From Ulva prolifera (lineage: Eukaryota > Chlorophyta > Ulvophyceae > Ulvales > Ulvaceae): 64,000 nucleotides of DNA. The DNA is taken from the NCBI GenBank assembly GCA_023078555.1, contig CM041204.1, positions 3,068,430-3,132,429 of the forward strand, written 5' to 3'. Positions 23,680 to 35,268 of this stretch are shown here, piece after piece. The translations under genes were made by a program, and so were the position numbers. Position 1 is the first letter of the stretch, and each line of letters starts with the position of its first letter. Under the pieces are notes generated by a model. It saw only the letters and a list, made by a program, of their open reading frames with translations. It was not told where the DNA came from and ran no database searches.

Positions 23680-24450
23680 ATGCTGAAGCGGAGCGCTGCA
23701 GCCAGCGTGGCCAGAGGTGCATCGCAGCCGCGGCGCTCTGCTGCTCGATGCACGGTGCTCGACGCTCGATGCGAGCGATTTCTGTCGCAGTAAATATGAT
23801 GCAAAGGTCATGATCAGAATATGTGATGTTTCGGCAGCGCTCGAAGCGGCCGCGTCCGTGGCGGAACGCCGCTGAAAAGCTCGACAGCCAGTAGACGTGG
23901 CCCGAAGGGGGGCCCGAAGGGGGGCCTGTCGGTCCTCGACGCTCGAAAAACGTGATGCGTGAAGTCGACGCAAGTGATGCCTGACACGCTGAAAACAATG
24001 CAAATGCTACACATAAGTGCTGTGACGCCTCGGCTGGCCCCGAAGCGGTCGCATCCGTGGCGGAGCGCTGCAGCCAGCGTGGCCAGAGGTGCAGCGCTCT
24101 GCCGCTCGATGCGTCATGCTCGAAGCTCGATGCAATTCGTTTCTGATGCATAAGATATGAACTATATGATTTAATTAAAATATGCGATGCCTCGGCTGCC
24201 CCAGAAGCGGCCGCGTCCGTGGCGGAGCGCCGCTGAAAAGCTCGACAGCCAGTACACGTGGCCCGAAGGGGGGCCCGAAGGGGGGCCTGTCGGTCCTCGA
24301 CGCCAGAGAAGACCGATGCTCGAAGCCGACGCAAGCGATGCCTGACACGCTGAGGACGATTCAAACGCTACACATAAGTGCTGTGATGCCTCGGCTGGCT
24401 CCGATGCGGTCGCATCCGTGGCGGAGCGCTGCAGCCAGCGTGGCCAGCAC
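23680..24450. repeat. Tandem repeat, unit ~361-372 bp, about two units
   Basis: The marker CGGAGCGCTGCAGCCAGCGT occurs at 23689, 24061 and 24422, giving spacings of 372 and 361 bp. Each unit has two halves. One carries CTGAAAAGCTCGACAGCCAG followed by a GGCCCGAAGGGG motif given twice and CTGTCGGTCCTCGACG. The other carries the CTGCAGCCAGCG block and CGCTCGATG repeats. Both halves start with a related block (CCTCGGCTG... GAAGCGG... TCCGTGGCGGAGCG), so the unit itself looks like an older duplication. I do not know whether it is a satellite, a repeat copied from organelle DNA or part of an element. Confidence 0.75.
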
Positions 24451-24937
24451 TACAAGAATGACTTTGGCCCGGAACTTTATAATTGCAGCGAGGTGTGGGT
24501 GTGCCGGCACTGGCCGTGGTGGCATGGAATTGGTGTACTTGAAGCGGCAAGCAATTGAGGTAACAGCTATCACAATGCATGCTCGTGACCGGATGGCGCC
24601 ACAGCGCTAGCAGTCCCAGCCTGCAGGGCATGTGTTACAGAGACATAGCCAGCCTGCAGGGCATGTGTGGGTTATCTCTCGCTGTGTGCAGAAATCCCAC
24701 TCACAGAATCGAATCACACACAGAGCAACACCATGTGTCATCAGCGAAATCCAGAGTTGCCCCGTCAGATGTGTGACAAGGACAAAACCACGCTGGCTGT
24801 GTGCATGCTCTCTAATCGATAGACCTCAGACCTTCACTGTTCATGTCGGTCAGCTGCGCGGGATCAAGAAATAGAAACTTCTCTGACCCACGGTCGGGTA
24901 CCAAGCTCTTGGAGCTGTTATCCACTTCGCTCGAACA

Positions 24938-27302
24938 ATGATGTCGCGGCAAGTTGTGCCCACAGGCATTGACCACCCAGTGCACTTCTCGCGCTCGGCA
25001 CCGTTCCAAGTCGACTGTGACCAATTGATTTTCTACGATGTGATTGAACGCAGTTTCGTGTCTCGGAGCAGCGTATTGGCCTGTGTCGCTGAAGCTGGCG
25101 GGAAAGCCAAGCTACCCGACTCGATCACTGTCTCCGACTTCAAGCAATGGTTGGCTGCTGCGACAGATAGCGACCTCCACTTTCGGAGCAGATCATTCAC
25201 TTGCAAGTGCACTGTCATCAAGGTCGCGCCCACCTCTGAATGCGCCCACGACAGTCGATAATTGTTCACTGTCACTTGCTATCTCGCCGCGACGTCTGGC
25301 CTTGCTCTGCGTGTGCCTGTGTTGTCGGTACAACAACAGCCCCGTATCACGTCTTCAAGCAATGTGGTTCGTTTGGTGTATACTGTAGGTCGCCGATGTC
25401 ATAGACGACAAGAACTTAGACGAGTGGGTCCACATCGCAGCAAAGGAGCTGATCAAGAATGCGCTGTGCTGGTCCACAGACACGGCCAACGCCGATGGTC
25501 CAGAAGGGCTGTATCTGCTCACAGCGCAGCTGCAGCATCGACTCTTTGCCGAGGCTGTGTCTGATCCCACCACTCTCGACCCTTTCCTCGCCTTCATTCC
25601 GACATGCCTTCATACCGCAGTGCTCATGGCGATGATCACGCCAGAGAAGACCCTGCAGATGCCGCTTGACTTCACAACAGCTCCCGCTCTGAAAGCCCTG
25701 GCGTCTCTGCCAGCATCCCCACCACCGGTACTGTCACTTCAACTTGATGATGACAACGCCCGCTGCACCGGAGAGGATGTCGGCCCAGACGTTTGGTCGG
25801 GATTGTCACAAGCTCTGCATCGGCACTCACATCTGACCAGCCTCCTTCTGTCTCCATCACACATCACTGACATTTCGGAAGAGCATCCCTTCCCAGCCAT
25901 CGCCACCCTCACCACCCTCCGCTCCCTCGAACTCAAAGGCTGCACCATCTACCCGGAAGAGAGCTCAACCATCCTCAAGCCCACCCTCCAAGCGCTGCCG
26001 CATCTGCTCCACCTCAAGCTGAGACTCGACGAGCCGCCCGATCGCTCTCGCAGGAAGCGCCGCCGCTTCCTGAGAGAGCAGGCAGCGAAGCAACCACCTC
26101 CATACTGCCTGGCCGCCATGCTCTCTGCGGCCACAGGCCTCACCTCCCTCCACCTTCATGTATACCAATGCATCCAGCCAGACGACCAGTGCGACTTCAC
26201 AGCATCGGCCCCCCTGCACATGCCGCAGCTCGTCCGCCTTACAGCCATCTTCAACAATGACCTCCAGCTCGGCACTGCCTTCTTCAGACACCTCACTGCC
26301 CCCCTCACCAGCCTCGCCCTCGGCGAGGACCTGGACTACGACCACTATAGCCTCCCCGCCAAGTGCGCAGACCACGCCGGGCACCTCCTCCACAGCCTGG
26401 CAGCCTTCACGCAGCTGCGCCGCCTCAGCGTCGTGCTCCCGGTAGATGACGACCATGCGTCCCTGCTGCTGTGGCGCGTCGTCATGACGCCCCGCCCCTG
26501 TGAAGTGAGCATCGCTCATTGCGTTGCCCTCCCCCCTCTCCTCGCTGCCCTCCGCCGCCTCGAGAGCCTCTCAGTGTCTGCAATTCCGTTCGTGGCGGAG
26601 CGTGCCGCGTTTGCGCTCTCTGCCCCGACACTAACCCAGCTGCACTTGAGGACGCTGGACCTTTATCACGGGCTGCCACCAGAGGCCCTGCTACACCTGA
26701 TCCACTTCAGACTGCTAGACCTCAGCCTGGAAATCCAGGCAAAAGGCGAACCGCCGCACGGCCTGGCCACCCTGAGCGCCCTCACGCACCTCACGGCCCT
26801 GTCCCTCCGCGGCTGGAGCTGCCTGCGCGACCCGGCAGACTGGCAGGCGCTCGCGGCCATGACGCGCCTGCAGCGGCTGTGTTTCGTTCACACCGGAGAC
26901 GGCTTTGCAGTGCCGGCGGCATGCGTGGCATCCATGCATGCGCTCAGTGGCCTCACCGCCCTCACCACGGTGTCGTCTGCAGCGGACGAGCGCCTCGTGC
27001 CACACCTTGCGGAGCGGCCGCTGCCGGTGCTGCAGGAGCTGGCCCTGGCACTGCACGACCCCTACAGGGCGGTGGGCGAGCTGGGTAGCTACACTGCGTC
27101 GTTGCCTGCGCTGAGACGGCTGTCGGTGAAACTCTACCCCCCCCCGGGCGTCGACCGCGTCACCACACACAGCTGCCTGCAAGCCGATTCGGATGCTGCT
27201 GCGGAGAGGCGCCTCGTCAGTGCCGAGCGGAGCCTCACTGAAGCTGTTGCCCTCTCTGGCGTGGCGCTATCGGTAGACTACGACTGGTTCGTGTGCCAGT
27301 GA
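24938..27302 (+). CDS. Array copy 6: SKP1/BTB-like-LRR protein, intact, divergent
   Basis: Exons are 24938-25222 and 25389-27302; donor AAG|GTCGCG, acceptor TAG|GTCGCC, phase 0, intron 166 bp. The family ATG position reads GTG here, so the start is an upstream ATG (24938 or 24941), giving about 732 residues. The N-domain reads HPVHFSRSAPFQVDC, FYDVIERSFVSRSSVLACVAEAGG and LPDSITVSDFKQWL, then VADVIDDKNLDEWV. LRRs: LTSLLLSPS, LRSLELKGC, LLHLKLRLD, LTSLHLHVYQ, LTSLALGED, LRRLSVVLP, LESLSVSA, LTQLHLRTL, LLDLSLEI, LTALSLRGW, LQRLCFVH and LQELALALHDPY. The C-terminus reads SGVALSVDYDWFVCQ. It differs most from the others and is more GC-rich in the second half. It carries a unique insert (RKRRRFLREQ) in the mid-protein loop where other copies have a shorter KRPRD-type basic motif. 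Confidence 0.85.
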
Positions 27303-29182
27303 CCCTCTGCGTCGGGCACGCCCCATGTTGGGCCGCATCGGCTGGGGCACGGTTGTCCTATATCCACAAGGCGGCAGCGGGCTGCTGCGCCGTAGTGGTC
27401 TGTTCTGATCAGTCATGTACAGCTGCGGCTGCAGGCTCTGGCAGGGGTGCAGGCCCCGTCTCAGGCGCGTGGCCCCGTCGCTGCTGCACACGGGCCGCAT
27501 CCAATGCGTTGTGCACCGGCCCCTAGTCTGCCGGCGGCTGGACCTTGAAGCAGTGATTGGCACCGTATCTGCTGGATATGTGGTATAACTCGCGGTTAGC
27601 AGCGGGGAGAGGCTGCCCTTTCTGCACGCACCCTGTGTTGTTTTGGAGGTGCCGCCGATGTAATGCATGCACATGTATGTGAGACCCCACAGTCCAATTC
27701 GCGTGTGGTAGCGCTGTCCCTATGTTCCGCACTGGTATCGTCACGCTGTTCTGCGTCTGCGTGCTCCAGCAGCCAGCGCAACCTGCTGGCAGCTGCATGC
27801 ATGCGTTTGCACATGTGGCACCTGGCCCGCGATGGAACCGACCGGTGGCGACAGCACATGCATGTCGCGCCAAAATCGTGACGGCTTTGTCACCGCATGC
27901 ACCTTGTACATGTATTCAATGCCCTCCAATGATGGCTGCCTTGGCCCAGCCATCTGGGCTGCATGGCCCCCATGCATGATGATTTATGGATGACCATGCA
28001 TGCAGCTCCGTCCACATCATCTGCAGCTTTCGGTGCCGCACATGCATGCGTGGCCTCTCCCGGCGCGGTCTGGGCTGAACACAGCTCTGGCGTGTACCTG
28101 TGTGTGGACCGATAAGCGCAGACAGACACATGTCCGCCACAGGCATTCCGTCTTCCGGCACCTCATTAAGCGCTGACCCATGCTGTGTGTTACAAAGACA
28201 AAGCGAGAGAGGCAGGTAGCACCGCAGGCCACAAACACACCCTCGCAACCACCAGCACGCAACACAGACCAGCAGACCTTTACCATCGCACACGCCAGCA
28301 CCCACCCCTCAAAAAGCCACACCCACACAGTCGCCAACAACCACAACCACCCAAGCACACCCACAGCCCTCACGCACCCCGCCCCCACGGCTCGGCACCA
28401 TCGCTCTTGAAGCACACGCAGCCCAAGTTGCAAAACCAACCACACACAGCTGCATCCACCCGTGACAGCACCCACTGTGTGCTGCACGCCGGTGCTGTGT
28501 GCTCGGCTTTCAATGACACACAGTGTTATTGCTTCGATACAAGTTCTTCCATTCACATCAAGGTAGATGGGCCTGAGTCCTGGAGCGTGCTTGTTTGGCC
28601 TGCGCGCGTGTGCAAGAGTGACTATTACTGGCAGAGCTGTCCTCGTCAGAGCCTGATGCCGGATGTGGTGCATCTCACGCCGCCGGTGTGCTGGCAAGCA
28701 TGTGACACGCCGCAGCGGCGCTGCACGGGGGAGGAATGCATGTAGTTGGGCGTTCGGTGTCGTCGGATGAATACAGGGCGGCCGACGTACCTCCGCGGAA
28801 AATGGGATTGCGATTCTGCAGAATGCCATCTAGCTATAGGCTGGCTGTGGTGAATGTCGCCCACAGCCTGATACAGCCGAATTCATAACCTCCGTGCATG
28901 TGGCGGCCGGCCGGCGTTTTACGAAGGTGACACCGCAGTGCACCGGACATTCGGCAGCTGCAACGCGGCTCCCCGCGTTGGAACACGGCATCTGTGTATC
29001 AAATCACTGAAATCAGCCGTCGGTACCGCTGCGCACAGTTGCAGCGTGAGCTCGTGCATCGTCACGGCCAGCCACACAGCATGAATGAGCCTCATTGTTC
29101 AAATTTTCGCAATAGTGCGCACGATTTGCACTAGTCAGCCTTGAATGCCATTCTAGACCAACTGCGCAATTGCAAGCTCGCG
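27303..29182. other. Intergenic stretch between copies 6 and 7
   Basis: No gene is supported. A LINE 3' end (copy B) starts at 28185 on the - strand and is bordered by an A/C-rich tract (28220-28450) that opens long but low-complexity frames. Elsewhere only overlapping short frames occur. The region before 29183 should hold the promoter of copy 7. Confidence 0.5.
28185..28300 (-). mobile_element. 5'-truncated LINE 3' end (copy B)
   Basis: In + reading it starts GTGTGTTACAAAGACAAAGC, then GGCAGGTAGCACCGC, aligning with copy A (10038). On its own strand it therefore ends TTTGTCTTTGTAACACAC with a TGTAA motif. The sequence beyond ~100 bp becomes A/C-rich and is no longer alignable by eye. Confidence 0.5.
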
Positions 29183-31521
29183 ATGCCAGGCACGGACTAC
29201 CCGGTGCACTTGTCAAGCTCGGCGCATTTCGATATCGGCTGCGGCCGAATCGTGTTTTTCGATTTCGTTGAATCAACTGCGCTGTCTCGGAGCAGCTTGC
29301 TATCTTACGTAGCCGAAGCTGGTGGTGAAGCCGTGCTGCCTGACTCGGTCACGACCTCTGAATTCAGGGCGTGGTTGGATGCTGTGGCTGAAAGTGACGA
29401 GGAATATCGCAAAAGATCGTTTTCTTCCATATGCACCACTCTCAAGGTGGCGCCCTTTTCTCATGTTCCCGACAACAGCCGAATCTTCCACTCGGTGCTG
29501 AGCACGTCGATCCTTTACCGGCGTTTGCCTATCTTCTTCTGCCGATCACCTCAGCAATTGATGACTAATAGCTCGCCCTGTGATGATGGAGCAGCGTGCT
29601 GCAGGTCGCGGATGCTGTGGATGACGGGTTCATGGAGGGCTGGGTCCATGCTGCCGCGGAAAGACTAAAGAAGGATGCGGGTTCACCTTTCGAGACGATC
29701 ACAGGTGATGTGTCAGACGGGCTGTCGTTGCTGCCAGACCAGCTGCGGCACCGACTGCTGGTCGCAACTGCTCTTTGTCCAGTGCAGGTGGACCGCTTGC
29801 TCGAGTCTCTCCCTATGAACCTTCATTCCGCGGTGCTTGCGGCCATCCCAACACAGGAGAAAGTGACCCGGATGGCTCTCACTTCCGCTTCATGTCCTGC
29901 TCTCCGGGCCCTGGCTTCATTGCCAGCAACTCCCCCATCTGTGCTGGCGCTCCATGCCGATGATGAAAGAACTGAATCATACGGACAGACTCTCGGACAA
30001 CCGGTTTGGTCGGGTCTTAAGCAAGCTTTGCACCATCACTCAGGCCTGACCAGTCTGCGTCTATGTCCAACGCCCAGAAACGCCACATTCTCGCAGTCAA
30101 ACTGTCTCCCAGCAATTGCCACTCTCACATCCCTCCGCTGCCTTGAAATGCAGGGGTGCATGACCCGTGAGGACAGCTCCACAGCTCTCAGTGCAGCCCT
30201 CCAAGATCTCATTCATCTGAAGGCCCTGAGGCTGAGACTATCAGAGGAGATTAAAACTTCCTCCTCTAAGCGCCCCCGGGATGCGGATGCAGGACCGCCC
30301 CGCTGCCTGGCTGCCATGCTCTCCACAGCCACAGCCCTTACTTCGCTCTACATTCATGTTTACCAACGATACGCCCCACACCAAGGCTTCTTCGCAGCAG
30401 CAGCTCCTCTGCACATGCCACAGCTCGTTGATGTGACCGCCATATTTAGCAACGACTTCGAGGGCGCCTGCTCTTCTGTCTTCGGCGCGCTGGATAAATC
30501 CAACGCTGATGTCGACCTAGCTGCTTCCTTCTTCAGCCATCTCGTTGCTCCCCTGACCAGCCTCGCGCTTGGCCGGAAGGGCCATGCGGCGAACGACTTT
30601 CATTACGCGGTGAGCGTGCCTGTTGCTGCCGCACCTGGCGCCGGGCGGCTCGTTCGCAGCCTTGCAGTCTTCACGCAGCTGCTCTGCCTCAGCGCCGTGC
30701 TCCCACAGGATGAGACGTCAGCCCGCAGCTACCACGCCGTCAGCGACGCTCTGATCACTGCCCTACCCAGCACGCTCGCAGATCTCCAGCAGCTCCTCCG
30801 CCTTTCTATCTCTGCAGACCCGGATGTCTTGCAGTGCGTAGTGCCGCTGCTGCCCGGCAGCATGCTCACCCAGGTGCAGTTGCGATGCGGAGGGGGGGAG
30901 TATGTGCAGAATGGGGGCCAGGGGACGCTGGGCGGGATCAGCCTGCGCTCCTGGGCCTCGCGCACAGAGCCCCAGCGGTGCCTCACCCACCTGACTTCCA
31001 TCAAGCTCGATTGCGTCCGGGTCCTGCGCGACCCCATGGACTGGCAGGTGCTTGCATCCATGACGCGTCTGCAGGCACTGTGCCTCGGCGAAGAACGTCA
31101 TTGCACCAGACGCTTTTGCACCCCAGACTTCGACCTGGCAGACGTCGCCTCGCTGCATGCGCTCAGCGCCCTCACATCCCTGACCTTCTTTGCATCGGAA
31201 GAGAGCTCAAACACGGTCATAGCAGGCCTTGCTTTGCAGCCGCTGCCGGCGCTTCAAGAGCTGACACTGGCCGTGCATGAACCATTCGAGAAGAGTGACG
31301 AGCTGGCTCGCTACATGGCCGCGCTACCCGCCATGAGGCGGCTGACTATCAGCCTCTTTCGCTCTGCACATATCGGCTATTCACACTATAAAAGGCGCAA
31401 AATCTACAGCGCAGACCGGCTGGATACCGCCGCCATGGCGCACTTTGTCGCTGCTCTCCAAAATCGCCTCACCGACGCCGCGGCCAACGCCGATGTGAAA
31501 ATTTCGACAATTGATGCTTAG
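29183..31521 (+). CDS. Array copy 7: SKP1/BTB-like-LRR protein, intact
   Basis: Exons are 29183-29446 and 29605-31521, intron 158 bp, phase 0; donor AAG|GTGGCG, acceptor CAG|GTCGCG. The start is the conserved ATG of MPGTDYPVHLSSSAHF. The product has 726 residues. The N-domain keeps SRSSLLSYVAEAGGEA, LPDSVTTSEFRAWL and VADAVDDGFMEGWV. LRR segments: LTSLRLCP, LRCLEMQGC, LKALRLRLS, LTSLYIHVYQR, LTSLALGRK, LLCLSAVLP, LRLSISAD, LTQVQLRCG, LGGISLRSW, LTSIKLDCV, LQALCLGEE, LTSLTFFAS, LQELTLAVHEPF and MRRLTISLF. The C-terminus (ADVKISTIDA) is shorter than the AGVELSMEEHGF of other copies. One LRR has lost residues at 30888-30930 (GGGEYVQNGGQG), where others have a SASEEF-type loop. Confidence 0.85.
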
Positions 31522-31787
31522 GCTTCGAGGGGCCGTCTGTGTCGGAAGCGTCCCAACGGAAGCTGTATCTGGTGCGCTGTTCTTGTCTTCTCCTCCATGG
31601 ACGCAGCGTCTCGCTGTGCGGCAGCACTGTGCCGCAGGCTGTTCCTCTCAGTCTGGTTCACCAAGGGGCGTCCTCCGGATATAATGTGTTTCGTTCTAGA
31701 GCTTTTGGTTCAGAACGAGCCGCTGACGTGACTGCATGTCTACATGAGAGCTACAGCAGTTTTCGGGTTGCCTTGGGACGCGACTGC

Positions 31788-32083
31788 GAACGGCCTCGCT
31801 GCACATCCACTGCCGGCGTTGCAGGAGCTGAAGCTGGCTCTGTATGAACCGTTTGCAATGGCTCCTCAGCTGTCTCGCTACGTGGGCATGCTGCCCGCAC
31901 TCAGACGGCTGACAGTGTTTCTCCGCGAAACAGAGCTCTGGGCGGGAGGTGATTCGTCCAGTGGTGATGACATGAACCAACTGTCGCCCGAGACATATCT
32001 TCGAATGCCAAGGATTGCATCACCAGCGCCGCTGCAGCTGCCGGCGTTGAGCTGACGATTGAGGCTGACGCAGACGCAATGTG
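31788..32083 (+). pseudogene. C-terminal scrap of an array LRR gene
   Basis: Homology starts with NGLAAHPLPALQELKLALYEPF and continues through LSRYVGMLPALRRLTVFLRE. One frame ends early (LQLPALS), while the shifted frame reads AAAGVELTIEADADAM to a stop at about 2083 of the 32-kb line. Only the last ~95 codons of the family are present and one frameshift splits them. The closest look-alike is array copy 8 (AGVELSMEAD at its end), and the following ~900 bp also matches the flank of copy 8. Confidence 0.8.
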
Positions 32084-32265
32084 ACCACTGCGACTCCGGC
32101 TCACCCATGCTCACTTGCGCTGCGTGTCCTTTGTGCTGGCTGTGGCAGACCGCTGGAATGTCGCTGCCTGCCCTTCTCTGTCAAGTCTATCCCATGCCAA
32201 ATGCGCTGCCTTCATGTGCCTTGCATCATGCTGGGGCTGCTGTGGCAGTAGTGGGTGCGTGTGCT

Positions 32266-32334
32266 TCCCGTGCTCTGCATGCATCTCGGCCTCTGCATGC
32301 TCTGCATGCATCTCGGCCTCTGCATGCTCTGCAT
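32266..32334 (+). repeat. Two to three tandem ~27-bp units
   Basis: CTCTGCATGCATCTCGGC followed by CTCTGCATG is repeated in direct tandem. It lies inside the duplicated 3' flank, and neither of the two other flank copies has it, so it arose after the duplication. Confidence 0.8.
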
Positions 32335-33634
32335 GAGGCGGTGGGGACGTGCTGTGCCTCGGTGGCTCCTTGCTGTCGTTCACATCTCCCTGTCCATGCC
32401 TCAGCTACATGCATGCCTCTGTGTCAGAACGTGTCCGAAAATCGGGCGTGTACGCTTGCAGCGCCACGCTCTGGCTCGCCGGTTGCACAGCTCGGCGCCC
32501 ATGATGTCCTCATTCAGTGGCCACAATTCAAAATAGTGGCCACAAGTGCTCGACCTTGTTCGATGCATGCGGCGGTCGTCGCTGGCCTGCATCTCTGTGT
32601 GACCAAGGCTGCCACTGCGCTGCTGTGAGCAGCGCTGACCCAGCTCCGCCTTCAATGCAGCCCCTCCTCAGGCAGAGTTTTCCTCCCACAGCATTCGCCT
32701 CGCCAGTCTCCGCCTTGAAGAACTCAACCTCAGTCGTTGCAACATGCAGGGCACAGCCGGGCGGATGCGAGCTCCATGCTGGAAGCATGCAAGGCAGATT
32801 GAGGGGGTACCGGTTCCACCTTAGTTTCACCGCGGCTCCCCCGTCCATGTTCCTTCGATGTGGGGCTGCCAGGCCGCGAAAGGATGCGGGACAGGGGCTA
32901 CTTCGGCCTCTGGTTCGCACAAGCCCGACAAGCTATCACCTGGCTGCAGAGTGTCAAGTAGCTGCGACCAGCTCAGGCAAGCAGCCGTGCGAATGGGTCT
33001 TGGGCCATCTCTGAGATGGAGTTTTCGTCAGAGACCCTAGTGATGTGCCCAGGGACTGTTGCGCGCTCTGGGGCGGAATTGGGCGACCACACACCAAAGA
33101 TGCCATTTACATTTTCATCCGTCTGTTTTATTGGAACGACGTTTTTTTACTGGATCGACGTTACTATATGTGATTCGTCTTCTTTTAGGGGGACTGCATG
33201 AGGCTGTGGCGCATGGGACCGCATTGCAGTGCAGGGTTGCTGCGGACATCACTTTGATACCTCGCATGAGGTGTCAGGCGCTGTAACCACTTGCAGCTAG
33301 CCACTGGCAGCTGCAGACGATGATCTCAGCAGGCAGTGTGCTGGTCGGTGCGTCATGGTGTACTGATGATAACATCATTTTCCTGGCTCATGGGCCCTCT
33401 GCAACCCCATGCATCGGTGCGTGTGCATGTCAGAGTGTGTGCACCTCCTTTGACGCCGCTGCAGCTGCTGCTGCGAGGCATCGCTCCAGCTCTGGGTATA
33501 GCGATCAAGAAACCCTGCGTGCTGTTCTGTGGCACTGCCGTACGGTGCGCACGGTCAGCCCCGGATTCTACTGTACTTGTAGCAGCCATCCTCGACGACT
33601 TGAAATATGCGTGTGGTGCTTAAGGTGGTGCCTT

Positions 33635-33672
33635 TGTGTCCACAGGGACCATGTGTGGTCCCTGTGGACACA
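33635..33672. repeat. Perfect inverted repeat, 17-bp arms
   Basis: Left arm TGTGTCCACAGGGACCA (33635-33651), 4-nt spacer TGTG, and an exact reverse complement at 33656-33672. It could form a stable hairpin in RNA or a cruciform in DNA. No gene flanks it closely, so a terminator role is not supported. Confidence 0.85.
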
Positions 33673-34882
33673 GAACAGGGTGATGTGGCACGTGACACCG
33701 CAGGAATTCGCGGGTGGTGGGGCTGTCTCGGTATTCCTGCTGGCTACACACGCGCACAGGGGGCTGCGCCGCACGAACGTGCGCACATGTGAAATTATGA
33801 ACATTTGCACATTTGCAGTCCCTGCGCTTTCAAGTCTGGCACATAAATTTTCTGTCATGGGAGAGCCCATGCGTTCATGTATCGAGATATGATCATGTGT
33901 AAAGACTGTTCAGTCCAGACTCATGGAGTATGAGATCTGGTGTTCACCCTTTAAGGTCCAACTGCTTATATACTGTAAGCAGCCTGTGTACGACACCGGC
34001 CACAGTGCGCTCCGCTCAGCGCACTGATCCCCGTACACTGCACACCAGAGACTCCCATCGCGTTAATCCGGCAGAGCTCTCGCTACAGTAGCTAGGAGCT
34101 CGCTCAGGAGCTACATCTACTGCAGCAGACATATCCAGGATGTTTGCGATAGCTCGTCTTGTATAATCAAGACGGTCTGGCGACCACTGTTAACAGAGAC
34201 CCGCGCACCGTCAGGCATGAGCTCATGCGCTGACGTGGGGGTCATTCCGGATGCTTCCGGAACACTCTTATGCATCTCCATGCATGTCCGTGACGTATCG
34301 TCACATCATGCGTGCATGCACTCGCGTGCATGCGCGAGATACCAGTGCCGCTGACTCCCTTCCGCAGCAACGTCTGCGCGCAGACTCGCGAGATGAGCGC
34401 TGGAGATGCTTCAGTGAACATGTAGCGTACGATCACCCGGCCAACGTTGTCACCCAGTCGGGAGATGTGTGAAGAATCGGAGCTCGAGGGATCCGGATCC
34501 CAGTTTCGGAGCGTGTCACACAACAGGCTTAAGCTTTGTCTGCGCATATCCAGATCGATGCCGCCGAACGCTAGATGCGCCATCTGCAGATCGTATATAT
34601 GCAGTGCTCTACAGACCGATCGGTTTCCCGACAAAAATTGAAAAAAAGGCGAAAAACCCGATGGCGAGCGCAACGAGCCATCGGTTTTCCCGTCAAGCCA
34701 CGGGGGGGCTGGCGGGCGAAGCCCGCCGTCCGCCACCGAGGCATGGCGGGAACCCCGACAGATTTCCGACAGCTTGGCGGGCCTGGTCAAGACTCGGGAG
34801 TCCCGACAGCTTGTCGGGTCTGGTCCGGCCAGAAGAACAGTAAACGGAATGAGATATTGCTGACATCGGTGTTGCCTGTTGC

Positions 34883-35268
34883 TTGAGTGTTGCGAGAATG
34901 ACCTTGCATAACTTCGGAGTTACCGGCCGAGTGCCTAAGCGCGCAGCTGATAATGCTGCATCATCAGCTGACAAAGACAGCACAGAAGCCATTTGTTCGA
35001 AACAAGTAGCTGCGGATGACTCTGTCGTTCGGTCAAGGTTGTCTGATAGCAAAGTGCACGCACGCCAGCTTGAGTTTCCATGGGTCGAATACGAAGGCGA
35101 TCACAAAATAGTGAACGGGAGAAGACAAAAACGAAAGCGTGGTCAACAACTCTCACCAGTGGCACTGTAAGATATGTGACTCTTGTAAGAACAGCGACTT
35201 TACGAAGTACAAGTTCAAAGATGCGCACAAAGATGCGCACAGAGCTCTGTGCGGAGTTGTGCCGCACC
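34883..35268 (+). pseudogene. Broken hAT transposase N-terminus (BED-like zinc finger)
   Basis: The frame from 34883 encodes 95 residues with LEFPWVEYEGDHKIVNG (about 35068-35120), resembling the FPWLxYD segment ahead of the zinc finger in hAT transposases. The finger appears in another frame: WHCKICDSCKNSDFT and KFKDAHKDAH (about 35160-35240), giving a W-x-C-x2-C...H-x3-H pattern. A frameshift therefore separates the two halves. No catalytic DDE region is present and the element ends 240 bp later. Assignment rests on pattern recognition only. Confidence 0.5.
35212..35253. repeat. 12-bp tandem repeat next to an 18-bp perfect palindrome
   Basis: AAAGATGCGCAC is given twice, and the second copy runs into CGCACAGAGCTCTGTGCG (35236-35253), a perfect palindrome. 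Both lie inside the hAT-like element. Confidence 0.8.

Larger units (their letters stand above)
20978..24937. other. Long intergenic stretch with tandem repeat array
   Basis: No gene is supported in about 4 kb. A TA dinucleotide run (23590-23615) and a ~365-bp tandem repeat (23680-24450) occupy its right half. A possible eroded LINE end (GTGTGACAAGGACAAAACC in + reading) lies near 24769. The segment at 21180-21620 shares phrases with the 3' flanks of other copies (GATGTCTGCAGGCTGCTGG). The 317-codon - strand frame across the repeats is rejected as coding. Confidence 0.5.
32084..34601. other. Duplicated 3' flank and non-coding stretch
   Basis: 32100-33010 is related to 38130-38960 and 40370-41050: shared phrases include GTCAAGTC, TGCATCATGCTG-like text, CAGCGCC(A/G)CGCTCTGGCTC and AAAGGATG. 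Within it RLASLRLEELNLSRCNMQG (about 32690-32755) looks like an LRR, a trace of another broken LRR sequence. A 27-bp tandem repeat lies at 32270-32332, and a perfect 17-bp inverted repeat at 33635-33672. The rest shows no gene. Confidence 0.5.

Noticed and set aside
23815..24320. CRISPR-like array in the GC-rich repeats
   Set aside because: Units of ~365 bp without short spacers do not fit CRISPR, and the gene structure is eukaryotic.
23411..24364. - strand 317-codon frame
   Set aside because: It reads through a TA microsatellite (Ile-Tyr run) and two tandem repeat units. Its repeated peptides reflect the DNA repeat, and no domain is recognisable.
28017..28829. - strand 270-codon frame
   Set aside because: Mostly Val/Cys/Trp/Gly from the complement of the A/C-rich tract and the LINE end. 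No conservation with other copies beyond the LINE terminus.
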